Origin: Welwitschia mirabilis
Lineage: Eukaryota; Gnetophyta; Gnetopsida; Welwitschiales
Direction of reading: 5' to 3'
DNA: 26,296 nt
Assembly (NCBI GenBank): GCA_051453625.1
Contig: JBOZIK010000001.1
Location: 123,744,169-123,770,464, forward strand
Part shown: piece after piece, positions 7,561 to 17,018 of the stretch
Layout of the letters: every line of letters starts with the position of its first letter
Numbering within the stretch: position 1 is the first letter of the stretch
Notes under the pieces: model-generated
Told to the model about the DNA's origin: nothing
The model's database searches: none
What the model saw: only the letters and a program-made list of their open reading frames with translations
Program-made: the position numbers and the translations under genes

Positions 7561-10447
7561 TATAAGGTTTTTCCTCACATATAACCTTAGGAACAAACAA
7601 CCCTGTCCTTATCTTGGATGTGTCTCCATCTCGACATTTCTAGGCATAGAGTAAAGAAACTTGTTGTGCATGGAAGGTAGCATGGGAAGAGCACTTATGC
7701 ATAGAACATTTAGGCATGATGCTTGTGAACATCTGGAATATCTGTGAGCATATGTTAATTAGTAGCTGAAATCCATTTCCTTGTTTTCATTAGGTTGTAG
7801 AAGGGGTGCTTAATTTGCACAACCTATGTTCTTGTTACCAAAAAAGGGTTATTGACAATCTGATATGGGATATTTCCTCATGAATGGCCAAATGACAAGT
7901 TTTTATTCTAGTGAATGTTTTGCAATTGTCGGTTCTAAGTGGTTCCAATTGGAATCATAACAAAAATTAATCATGCTATGAAGCATTAGGCGTTGTTTGT
8001 CAGAAGTGCAAGACAGTGGTTTCGTGGTATGAAAAATTGATTTTGGAACTTTTGACATTTGTGACAAATCCTCATAAAATATGCTCATAGCTCCATTTTC
8101 GTGCTTATGATGGTTGAAACAAAGCTTAGGTGGATTTTCAAGCGACAATGCTAGCGTACTTGGGAGAATGACATAGAAGAAATACCCATTTTTGAGACTT
8201 GGCATCAAACAAAGGCAAAATTCCTCTTCCTTTGGAAGGAAGCAAAAATTGATTATGAGCCTAGGTTGCCTTGCCCAGAATAATTCTCTTTGGAGTGACA
8301 CAGAGTTGCCTTATCTTTGCTTCAAGTTGAACACTATATACCAATTAGGCTAGCTTTGAGGCAAAGCACAAATTGCGAAGGCATTGATGAAAGGCATACA
8401 AAAAATTGTTGTAATTCCTTTAACTTAAATCCATGGGAAGTGCTATGACTTCACTTTTGCATCGTGGAACTTCTTCGTTTGCAATGAATTCATATTGAAG
8501 ATATCAGAGAAGTCCAAGTAATATCTCATGAGGGTGAGGATTTTCACAAAGTTAGAAGCAATAATTCCAATATGGAAAAGTGCATCGATAGAGGTGTGAT
8601 AGAGGCTGTAAACAAAGACCCAGTGAAGTGCTACACAGTGTGATTGAACAAGTTGATTTATCAAGATAAGCCCCACCTTTAACAATGCTCGACATGCCTA
8701 AAACTAGCATGAAATTGGTAGAGCAACTCAATGAGATCAAGTTGCTAATTCTATTGCTACATGGTGAAATATGACATAGTTAGAGCCTTATGCTCCATAG
8801 AGAAGCCTTAAGCCAAGACAAAGCCAGGGTTGTACAATGCACTCCCTTCAATCAGTTTGACTTGTATATTAATTGCGTCTTGATGTCCACAAATGGCTTA
8901 ACCCTCGTCTTAATATTTCTTTGCCTTTGCCCATTTCAAAAATGTTGACAAATGCTACCATGAAGTACAGATGCATTTAGGTATGGGAGATTCCATAAAG
9001 ATGTTCTAGTTGGTATACGAACCCTCAGTACTTGCTTGAGCTATCTAGTAAGTGCTTCAAGCAAGGCATGCTTGACAATGGAACCGTCTTACATGTCTTA
9101 GATTGGTATTATTAGTACGTGATAGAGCTTATAATTTAATAGCAACCATGAGTTTGATTGGGATCAAGCCTGGGTTACAACAACATCCAATAGTTAGGTT
9201 ATGAGTTTCTAACCTTAAGCCCAGAATTGAGGTGAAAAAGGTCATGCAAAAACTTCCATTAGAGAATATGGATGATCATGCTTTTGCTTTAACACAAGGA
9301 AGAATGCTTATGGAGGTTTGACAAAAGAAGCAAGTTTGACTCCTAAGTGTTTTTTGATGTATTATTTTGTTGGACTTATTGTTCAATGAACTTTTGGTTT
9401 CGATTGGCCATCCATTCATCATTAAGTTTTGGAAACCTATGATTGTTAGGCTGACTAGTCACATAATGACATGCCAATCTAGAATAATAAATTCACAGTT
9501 AATGCATTATTGAGAAGCCATATTCTAGAATAGCGTGCCTCAAGTTGTAATAAAAGTGTTGGCAAATGTAGCTTTAAAGGGAAACTCTTCGCATTAAAGG
9601 TTGAAAGAATAGATGAAGGTATTAATGCTCAAGAGTCTTGCCATTCTAGATTTTCTACCTCGAAACCTTCACCAAAGAAAGGGTAAGCATCACTAAGCAA
9701 TAACTTGTTCCTGAGAAAATAACACAAAAATCGCATGTGGTGACATGCTTATAGATTATTTCACACTTTTCTCCTTGACATACGTTCAAATCCAGGCTTG
9801 TGAAGACAGGCTTAGCATCTGTTTGGCTTACTTGAAAGCTCTCATCAAACCATTTTGAAGAAGACAGGCAAAATGCATTCTTTCAAGAATAATTGCCTTC
9901 AAGTTCTTAAGGCCCATCCAATATAGGCACACTTGTTAGTCAACTCATCTTAGAGTTCTTCATTTGGGTCACTTCTTTGGCTAACCACCTTTTCAAAATC
10001 CTAGTTATTAACGTCAATTATGATTTTGAAACTATAATATTATAATTTATGATCTGAAATAGTATATGACACATTATTTGTAGTCATTATATGTACCTTT
10101 TGATGGCAACATTTTCCTTTGAGAGGTTGCAACCTAGGGATGTGGTAGACCCTTTGAATGATCCATACATGCGCATGCATGCTATGGATAGACAAAACAT
10201 TTATGAAGTGTTAATGCTATTAGGAAGTGGAAATCTCTAGGACATAAAGAGCATTATTTAAAAAAAGAAAAAGAAAAACAGAAAAGGAGAAAAAAATAAG
10301 AACAAGAAAACTCTTGAAAGCTTTAAATCAAATCATAGCTACATGACTAACAAAAGACCTTGGGTTAACAAGGCATAAGTATAGAAAGAGAGTTAAAAGA
10401 AAGGGATTGCATGCTTCTACTATAAAATATTGTCCTTAGGGAGTGAA
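7561..10447 (+). other. Interior of the LARD-like element, no gene seen
   Basis: About 2.9 kb with no convincing protein. The longest open stretch is on the minus strand at 7903-8301 and resembles no family I know; it runs antisense to the element. The last 200 bp before the right LTR are A/purine-rich (about 10259-10310). A short purine run, TTAGGGAGTGAA, at 10436-10447 is the candidate polypurine tract. Confidence 0.5.
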
Positions 10448-10804
10448 TGTTGGGAGTGTAATGACAACATACCTTCCATGCAACGACAAAATCAATTACA
10501 TCTGACTTTAAGGTTTGTTAGGAAGCTATGAACAATCACTATCCTAAATATTCAAATAGATATCCCTAAAACATTATGAGGCAATGAAACATGTTCCTAG
10601 TAGGTTGAATAGCCTATACTGATTCTTAGGTTGATGACTATATCTAAGCCTAGATTAGCCTATGGCTAAATCCTATATGTTAGGGACTCGGACTGGGCAA
10701 TGGGATGCTTAAACTAAGGAACATGTCATTGTAATCAATCATTTCTATTAATTCAACTCATTGCAATATGGCATGAGGACGTTTGGCTTCTGTGTTCCAA
10801 TAAC
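10448..10804 (+). repeat. LARD-like element, 3' LTR
   Basis: It starts TGTTGGGAGTGTAATGACAA directly after a purine-rich run and ends near GTTCCAATAAC. It is the direct-repeat partner of 7229-7547. The exact right end is uncertain by one or two bases. Confidence 0.72.
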
Positions 10805-10809
10805 GCTAG

Positions 10810-10837
10810 TCTTCCTTCATAGCCTCTTTCCATGTAA
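10810..10837 (-). pseudogene. Copia B: sliver of the RT start
   Basis: These 28 bases lie between two LTR elements. On the minus strand they read WKEAMKE, the conserved phrase at the start of copia RT ('WxxAMxxE'). They tie the integrase fragment on the right to the RT fragment at 6842-7228 on the left. Confidence 0.55.
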
Positions 10838-11209
10838 TGACATTAATGCAACCGAGAAAAGTTGCTACAGAGTTGCACAATAGAACGAAAACAGTGAAGA
10901 GAATAAAAGAAGGGTTTTATTAAAGCCAAAGATCCAAAGCCGTTACAACAAATAAAGGAAACATAAAGTGGCTACATGTCCATTGCCAAAATGGGTCAAA
11001 CGAGCAAGCAATGCCTTTCCATTAATCTTTTGTTGACTTTATATATGCATTTGCTTAATAAGCAATAAATGAAACCCTAAGAAAAATCCTAGATTCAATG
11101 AATTTAGACATCTCTCCATATTCTTTTGAATATTTCCAAGATTTTGGGAAACCTCTTAGTGCCTTCCACATCTTTCTAGATTCCTCCATAGACACTCTTG
11201 CGTCAAATA
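10838..11209 (-). repeat. TRIM-like element, left LTR (3' in element sense)
   Basis: It aligns with 11600-11969 across its length. Shared blocks are GTTGCTACAGAG/ATTGCTACAGAG, GCAATGCCTTTCCATTAATC/GCAATGCATTTCCATTAATC, CAATAAATGAAACCCTAAGA/CAATAAATAAAACCCTAAGA and a common GACACT near the end. Divergence is visible throughout. Confidence 0.72.
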
Positions 11210-11585
11210 TGCTCTCTTAAAAACGAGCTTGTCCTCTAGTGAAAGGAAGTAATATTGTGACACCAACGTTGTCACCAAAATGTGGCAACTTCACACATGC
11301 AGATAGGCTGTTCTTGCAGACTGCTAGATCCTTATCTTCATCACGCAGTGGATCCTATGCAGCTACCCTATGTTACACAATCTTCATGATGTCAAAATAA
11401 AAGGTGGACTTTGCATTCCTATGGCCGTCCTCCATATCATCTTTTGAAGCTACTGAAGTCTCTTTTCTTGGAAGCATGCCCTCCTCCTTTAGCATGTCTT
11501 TGCTTTTTTAATCCTTGCATAAGATCTTCCTTGCTCAAGATCGTCTTCTTCAACAAACCTTAATCCTCACACATGTTCTTTTCCT

Positions 11586-11597
11586 CCTCTAATACTA
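11586..11597 (-). other. TRIM-like element, primer binding site
   Basis: TAGTATTAGAGG on the minus strand begins two bases after the LTR terminus ...ATGTCA. It matches TGGTATCAGAGC at 9 of 12 positions, with substitutions that look like decay. Confidence 0.5.
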
Positions 11598-11599
11598 TT

Positions 11600-11969
11600 T
11601 GACATAACCAAGAAAACATTGCTACAGAGCCCTCATAGCAGAACAAACACAACACAGAAAATAAAAGAGGCTTTTAACTAAAGCCCAAAATATAAAGCCA
11701 TTTCAACAAAAGAAATGGAATACAAAGTGATTTCTAGTCCCTTATTAAACTAGGGCAAACAAGTAGGCAATGCATTTCCATTAATCTTTCATTGCAATTT
11801 ACACATGCAATTGCTTAACAAACAATAAATAAAACCCTAAGAAAAACCCTAGATTGAATGAATCTAAACTTCTTTCCATAATTGTCTAGAAATTTCCAAG
11901 CCATTTGAAATCTTCTTAGCACCTTCCATGCCTTTATAGATTCTTGCGTGGACACTTCTATGTCAGACA
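11600..11969 (-). repeat. TRIM-like element, right LTR (5' in element sense)
   Basis: Direct-repeat partner of 10838-11209. On the minus strand it starts near TGTCTGACATAG and ends ATGTCA. The outer end could extend a few bases, to about 11975. Confidence 0.72.
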
Positions 11970-12990
11970 TCAACACATAAGGGGGCTTCTTTCATTATTT
12001 TTGCTTCTCCATAATCTATTTATAAAATGCAATGCAATGATGTTTTATCTTTGCTAAGAGGATGAGGAGCCCTAGTTGAGTGCCTTATCCAATGAGGAGT
12101 CTTAGCTAATGGCTCTTGTTCCTTCTCATCATTGTTATCTTAAATTTTAGAGATGACATATTTCATTGTCATCTTCAACTAAGGGTTCTAATTTGCCACA
12201 TATTCTTTATTCGTCTCATCTATGCCTTCTCCAAATTTGATATTGTGTGATCTTACAAATTGCTTGATTTCTAGATCCTATAGTCTAAATCCAAGGTTAT
12301 CTTCACTATATCTACCAAAATACATCTTTTGGCCTTGCCTTGTAATTTTGTTTTGTTTTTCTTTTGAATGTGGATATAGGCATCACACCCACATTCCACA
12401 AAGCTTTGGATGCTTGTAGGAATTTTTTTTTCGATTGCTCAACAACGACTTTATTGTTCAATGCTGAACAAGTAGACTTGCTAACTATATATGTAGTAGT
12501 CATAATATAGCTATCGTCCCAAAGGTTTTGGGCAAACTTGCAACTACAACCATTGATCTAGCACTTTGAAGCAATTTTCATTCCAACTTGTTACCTAGTT
12601 TCTTGGGGGGTTATGCATGCTAACAAATGCCTTCGAGGCATCCTCCCTTCCATTATTAGTAAGCAAACAGTCAACCTAAGAAAACATTATCTTGGGAATT
12701 ACACGCACTTCATTTTTAATATAAAAATATAGATCCAGTTATGAGTACAATCACCAATAAATATAACATGATTTGAAAAACCTTTTCGTAGAAGGAGATA
12801 ATGCACCACAAACATTGAAATATACCAATTGTTTGTGATTTACTGGAAAAAAAGTCTTTATAGAAATCCATTAAATTATAAAAACATGAAGGTATTAACA
12901 AATGAGATTAAAATATGTTTTGTTAATAAGTTGTTAGTGTCAAAGTTTTGCATAATTTTCTCTTATAATTGGAACAATTATAACAACCTT
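11970..12990 (-). pseudogene. Copia B: integrase and integrase-RT linker (decayed)
   Basis: Minus-strand reading, from upstream to downstream, gives QLVYFNVCGAL (about 12802-12830, the 'LELVHxDVxGP' core start), HVIFIGDCTHNWIYIF (about 12725-12770, 'FIDDxTRxTWVYFL'), LTNNGREDASKAF (about 12630-12665, 'TDNGGEF'), ARSMVVVASLPKTF (about 12520-12562), a SALNNK phrase, CDAYIHI-like sequence, GRYSEDNLGFRL and RSHNIKF (about 12235-12318). Then comes the linker IRHSTRAPHPLSKD near 12050-12090 and MKEAPLCV up to the TRIM-like element. Both visible catalytic Asp positions are Asn (FNVCG, TNNGRE). Many stops and frame changes are present. Family assignment is secure; function is lost. Confidence 0.78.
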
Positions 12991-13235
12991 TTGTGAATAA
13001 ACTTTTACTTCCAAGAGATACATGTTGTCCATGGTATTAGAAAGTAGTTGAGGACTGTGTGATCATTGACTTTATCATGTAGCCCAACTTGATAATCTTC
13101 AAACATCATAAAACTAACCATCATTTCATCTAGATGATGCTGGAGTAAACACTCCTTTCATTTTTGGATTGAAGATTTTTCTTGATATGCATTATTAAAC
13201 TAATTTAAACTAGAAATTATAATATCTGTTTGTCT
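12991..13235 (-). other. Copia B upstream region, poorly preserved
   Basis: This stretch lies where the protease or gag end of copia B would be. Minus-strand frames give only short runs such as HLDEMMVSFMMFEDYQ, with no diagnostic motif. A 100-N gap starts at 13236. Confidence 0.3.
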
Positions 13236-13335
13236 NNNNNNNNNNNNNNNNNNNNNNNNNNNNNNNNNNNNNNNNNNNNNNNNNNNNNNNNNNNNNNNNN
13301 NNNNNNNNNNNNNNNNNNNNNNNNNNNNNNNNNNN
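13236..13335. other. Assembly gap of 100 N
   Basis: A placeholder-length gap lies between copia B upstream sequence and the LTR at 13379. The flanks share only about six bases (TTGTCT), so overlap cannot be shown. Confidence 0.95.
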
Positions 13336-13378
13336 TTGTCTTGTATATCATAATATTATTAATCACCAAAGTAACACT

Positions 13379-14031
13379 TGTTACGAAACAAGCAAAGAAT
13401 GCAATAAGAGAAAAACAAACAAGCAAATGATATAACAACATTTGAACCTTTTCTACCCTACTTCCTTGAACTAACAAAAAGCTATGGTAGATCCATTGCA
13501 AAAACAACAATCATAAGGAACACAAGTCGTTCCTCTAGGTCAAGCCACAACCCATAGGCGAGAATGCAAAATGANNNNNNNNNNNNNNNNNNNNNNNNNN
13601 NNNNNNNNNNNNNNNNNNNNNNNNNNNNNNNNNNNNNNNNNNNNNNNNNNNNNNNNNNNNNNNNNNNNNNNNNNAGGAAAAAGGAATGAAGAAGGAAGAA
13701 GAAGCAGAAAGGGACAAGCAGACAAACAGATTCAACGAGGTTCAGACTCTTTTCACGTTGCTTCCTTGAACCAGCACAGAGCTCTGTTAGATCTACTGCA
13801 AAACCAGCAGTCACAAGAAACACGATCTGTTCCTCAACCCATAGGCGAGAATGCAAAATGACTCCAATCACAACCACATAAGAAACCATCACCTTCTTTT
13901 CATAGCATTAGGGTTTATACAAAATCCTAAATTAACATTGATCCCATATACTTTTTATTTTTTGTCTACAAAATAAAATCCCTTCTAACGTAAGAAGGGA
14001 AATATAACATTTGGCTTGACAATAGCTATCA
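13379..14031 (-). repeat. Copia LTR region, possibly two LTR copies around a gap
   Basis: The left edge TGTTACGAAACAAGC matches the start of the copia A LTR (TGTTACGAAATAC). The right edge GCTTGACAATAGCTATCA sits directly before a polypurine tract. A 100-N gap (13575-13674) splits it. The segments on both sides of the gap (about 13391-13574 and 13683-13858) are homologous, ending alike in AACCCATAGGCGAGAATGCAAAATGA, but differ at roughly a quarter of positions plus a ~14-bp indel. That is too divergent for two alleles or an assembly overlap, so these are probably two LTR copies. Confidence 0.65.
13575..13674. other. Assembly gap of 100 N inside an LTR
   Basis: N fills 13575-13674. The flanks are paralogous LTR segments, not identical overlaps. 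Confidence 0.95.
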
Positions 14032-14043
14032 ATCTTCCACTTG
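14032..14043 (-). other. Copia C polypurine tract
   Basis: The minus strand reads CAAGTGGAAGAT directly before the LTR terminus TGATAGC. It is almost the same as the tract of copia A at 891-903. Confidence 0.7.
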
Positions 14044-14099
14044 AGCACAAATCTCCTACTTTCAAGCAACATACAATAGGGAATCAATCAAAAGAGTTA

Positions 14100-14335
14100 T
14101 GCTAGTTATAAATAAGCTTTGTGTCATGAAGTTATGAATCCAAGCAAGGTAGTGCAAAGTTGCTGTATCACCATAGGCACAACCTTTCTCAAAGTGTAAA
14201 TAGCATTGCCCTTTATAAAAGTCTCTTGAATTTGCACATAGCCATTCTCAATCACTTCACGAACGTAGTGGAACCTCAAGTCAATGTGCTTGGTCCTAGA
14301 ATGACAAGTAGAGCTCATGGTAACCAGACTTTCTA
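14100..14335 (-). pseudogene. Copia C: RNase H C-terminus (fragment)
   Basis: The minus strand gives SSTCHSRTKHIDLRFHYVRE followed by NGYVQIQETFIKGNAIYTL. This is the C-terminal RNase H pattern 'NPVFHxRTKHIDxRxHxxRE...GxVxxxxIxTxxNxADxxTK', with the final ADxLTK worn to IYTLRK. It stands between its polypurine tract and non-copia DNA at about 14340, so the element is truncated just upstream. The intact RTKHID core makes the call firm; the rest of pol is absent. Confidence 0.8.
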
Positions 14336-14339
14336 GCCA

Positions 14340-15138
14340 AGTGGTATGAAGACAATGTCATTTACTAAAGAGTGAGTTTATTAATTAACATGTTTGATAA
14401 ATAAAGTTTCTTATTTATGACATGCATTTAACATCTTTAGTGTCCTTTTCTTCTTTTTTTCCCCTTTTGTTTTTAAAACATAGTGTTGTATTTAGAAAAG
14501 GCATAATCCTAATATGATACAACACTTAGCCAACACATGAATACCAATGGTTTTCATCTAAACAAATATAGAAAGGTTTTTATTTNNNNNNNNNNNNNNN
14601 NNNNNNNNNNNNNNNNNNNNNNNNNNNNNNNNNNNNNNNNNNNNNNNNNNNNNNNNNNNNNNNNNNNNNNNNNNNNNNNNNNNNNNNNNNNNNNNNNNNN
14701 NNNNNNNNNNNNNNNNNNNNNNNNNNNNNNNNNNNNNNNNNNNNNNNNNNNNNNNNNNNNNNNNNNNNNNNNNNNNNNNNNNNNNNNNNNNNNNNNNNNN
14801 NNNNNNNNNNNNNNNNNNNNNNNNNNNNNNNNNNNNNNNNNNNNNNNNNNNNNNNNNNNNNNNNNNNNNNNNNNNNNNNNNNNNNNNNNNNNNNNNNNNN
14901 NNNNNNNNNNNNNNNNNNNNNNNNNNNNNNNNNNNNNNNNNNNNNNNNNNNNNNNNNNNNNNNNNNNNNNNNNNNNNNNNNNNNNNNNNNNNNNNNNNNN
15001 NNNNNNNNNNNNNNNNNNNNNNNNNNATACCAGTGGTTTTCATCTACACAAATATAGAAAGGTTTTTATTTGCTTTCTTGTTTTTACAATGCTCTTAGGC
15101 TTGGGAGAATCGCAAGCGGTATTAGAGTTGAACTGATC
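14340..15138. other. No gene seen; 441-N gap with duplicated flanks
   Basis: N fills 14586-15026. The 45 bases before it (14541-14585, ATACCAATGG...) recur after it (15027-15071) with two differences, so this gap too looks like two unmerged contig ends. The remaining sequence is AT-rich, with a T-rich stretch at about 14450-14475. I recognise no protein or repeat family. Confidence 0.7.
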
Positions 15139-16850
15139 CTATAAAAAAAGAATAGAGGAAGGTAAACTAGAATTTCTTTGGATGTTATGTACTTCACATA
15201 TCTTTTGGAATACTTTGTCACTATGTAAGTGGGGTGGCCTCCTAAAATGACTCCTCCTTAATAGTAGCATCCTCATTGGATGAGGTAAGACTGGAGAAGG
15301 AGCCCCATAATACACCATTTTGGAGATCACAAAAATCCTGTCAATAACAAGAATAGTGCTGTAGACCCATAAAAAGAGAGTGTAGCTCCTAGCACAGTGT
15401 TGCAACTAGAAGCCATTAGATTTGCCTTTGATTTCTAAAAATTTGCCAAAGCCTGTCCTCGGGATAGTGCCTCTTGAAGATGATCTCCTTTTGCCTACAA
15501 ACTAGAATGTTCACTGTACTCAACCAAGGGGTATGGGTAACATAGTGAAGTAATGGAGGAATAAACGAGTGAAGTAATAGAAGGGACATGCAAAAGTTAT
15601 CTTAGAACAATGATGCACTTCCTCAACATGCCGAGCAACTTAGTAGTTGGAGGACACCTCCTCCTTTGAACCTTCAAGGTAGTATGGATGTGCATCAAGG
15701 GATCCCCATCCTCTCATAGACAAGGAGCCAACTAGGAGGAGGAGGAGGAGCTGCATTTGCATGACAACCTTCTCACTCCATTAGTGGCCATATGATGCCC
15801 TATAACTCTAAGCAGTGGTAGGACATTGTGGAACAAGTAAAGCAAGTGCCTTGAAAGGATAGGAAAATCCTCCACAATTTGTAAATAGGCGTTGTGTTGC
15901 TCTTTTAGCTAGAGTTCAAAGGGACATGGAACAAACTTAGGAAATGTGAGTGTGGCTTGACTACATAAGTACCATAGAAGGGAACGAACAATCTCCAAGC
16001 TTGAATAGGGGGGTTGAATGCTGTGCCAGGCAACACCGTCTCTGCAGTGGAAAGAGGAGGAGGTAAGATAGTAGGGGACCTGCCTCAAGGCTTTGCAAGA
16101 GGAATTGGTGGATGCAAAGCTACTTGTTGGAATAGGGCATCCATCTTGTTGCTAGGTGCCCATTTAGAGGGATCTCTAGTCATTTTCTAAGTTCCTTGAT
16201 CTATGAGGTATTGGCCTTAAGGCCTTCTAACTTTTCGCATTGGATGAATTATTGGTCCAAGTCTGCAATCAAGAATATATTCTTCTTCTTTTTCTCTATC
16301 TCCACACTAATCTATCCAAAGGTCTTTATTAAATCTTCAAGATACTCATATCCATAAATGTTAAGTTTTGAAATATCTAGACCTCGATGTGGTTCAGCTC
16401 CTGAGCAATTCCAATCTCGCAAACCTTCAAACCTTTCTTAACTATGGTGGTTAAACAACACACTCCATCCTGCCAAGGGGAAATCCTGTTCTTCCAACTG
16501 CATCAGCTAGGCTTTTATCCAATTTTATCCTGTTTCTTATTTTAAGCTACATCCACTTTTGACAATCAACCAGATCTTTAAGAAGAATTGTTTGTAGAAG
16601 GTTCCCAACCCCTGCATTTCCATGAGATGACTTGCCTTTTTTTCTGGACGATTTCTTCTCCATAAATTGTCACGAGAGTATCTTAGGATCTGTTGACTCT
16701 TTTCCTTTTCAGCTAGCTTTCTTAGTATTTATTCTTTGGTGGGTCTCCTCCTCTTCCTGGCTTTAATCTAATATGGTTCTTTCTTATTTGGCTCCTCCTC
16801 CTCTGTCTTCTCGTCTAGATGTGTATTTTATGGACATTCATGGGTTTATT
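15139..16850 (-). pseudogene. Unidentified decayed coding-like sequence
   Basis: The minus strand holds several open or nearly open stretches that look like former protein sequence. Near 16560-16680 there is KKSSRKKGKSSHGNAG-type basic sequence and ILLKDLVDCQKWM. Near 16180-16390 lies a charged, coil-like segment with ISVEIEKKKKNIFLIADLDQ and IQCEKLEGLKANTS, broken by four stops. Near 15920-16170 a proline-rich segment reads KMDALFQQVALHPPIPLAKP, one stop, then STAETVLPGTAFNPPIQAW. An 88-codon open frame covers 15139-15405. I do not recognise any family. Possibilities are a decayed transposon gag/ORF1 or a gene relic; the basic-coil-proline layout favours a transposon ORF1 or gag, but that is a guess. 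Confidence 0.3.
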
Positions 16851-17018
16851 CTAAGATGAGGTTACAAACTTTATAACTACTGTTACATTTTTGCTTTAAA
16901 ACAAACTAGTACGACAGTGATCTAGAGTTATAATTTTTTGTTGTTTGATTGTCTGCATGAAATAGTGAAACTTGTATTCTCTGTACTGCAATAGACTGAT
17001 ATTTTTGTTTAATTGCAG

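Larger units (their letters stand above)
7229..10804 (+). mobile_element. LTR element without recognisable coding capacity (LARD-like)
   Basis: Two direct repeats (7229-7547 and 10448-10804) bound about 2.9 kb. An initiator-Met primer site follows the left repeat and a short purine-rich stretch precedes the right repeat, so it is a plus-strand LTR element, opposite to its neighbours. I found no gag, protease, RT, RNase H or integrase motif in either strand of the interior, and no ORF longer than about 130 codons. It is therefore either a large non-autonomous derivative or an element decayed past recognition. It lies in the RT region of copia B: RT-start sequence is present on both sides (10810-10837 and 7160-7228). 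The flanking pentamers (GCTCT left, GCTAG right) agree at only three positions, so I do not claim a target duplication. Confidence 0.72.
10838..11969 (-). mobile_element. Miniature LTR element (TRIM-like)
   Basis: Two direct repeats of about 370 bp (10838-11209 and 11600-11969) bound only about 390 bp. Next to the right repeat, on the minus strand, lies an initiator-Met-type primer site. Next to the left repeat is a mixed purine-rich stretch (GAGGACAAGCTC then TTAAGAGAGC), which fits a polypurine position, so the element reads right to left. No domain is present. Total length of about 1.1 kb is in the range of TRIM elements, but a deletion derivative of a larger LTR element is equally possible. 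The flanks carry copia B: the integrase-RT linker on the right and the RT start on the left. No clean target duplication was found. Confidence 0.7.

Noticed and set aside
7903-8301. 132-codon minus-strand frame as a gene
   Set aside because: No recognisable domain or splice context, and it lies antisense inside an LTR element. Kept only as a note.
7224-10809. Target-site duplication GCTCT/GCTAG for the LARD-like element
   Set aside because: Only three of five positions agree and the right LTR end is uncertain by a base or two.
10833-11974. Target-site duplication for the TRIM-like element
   Set aside because: The flanking pentamers TGTAA and TCAAC do not match, and shifting the ends by a few bases did not give a clean pair.
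12222-12419. Plus-strand frame of 65 codons
   Set aside because: Antisense of the copia B integrase; the minus strand carries the recognisable motifs.
12930-12990. CYNC...C on the minus strand as a gag zinc knuckle
   Set aside because: The His and spacing are wrong for CX2CX4HX4C and it lies too close to the integrase core. It may be chance or a worn integrase zinc site.
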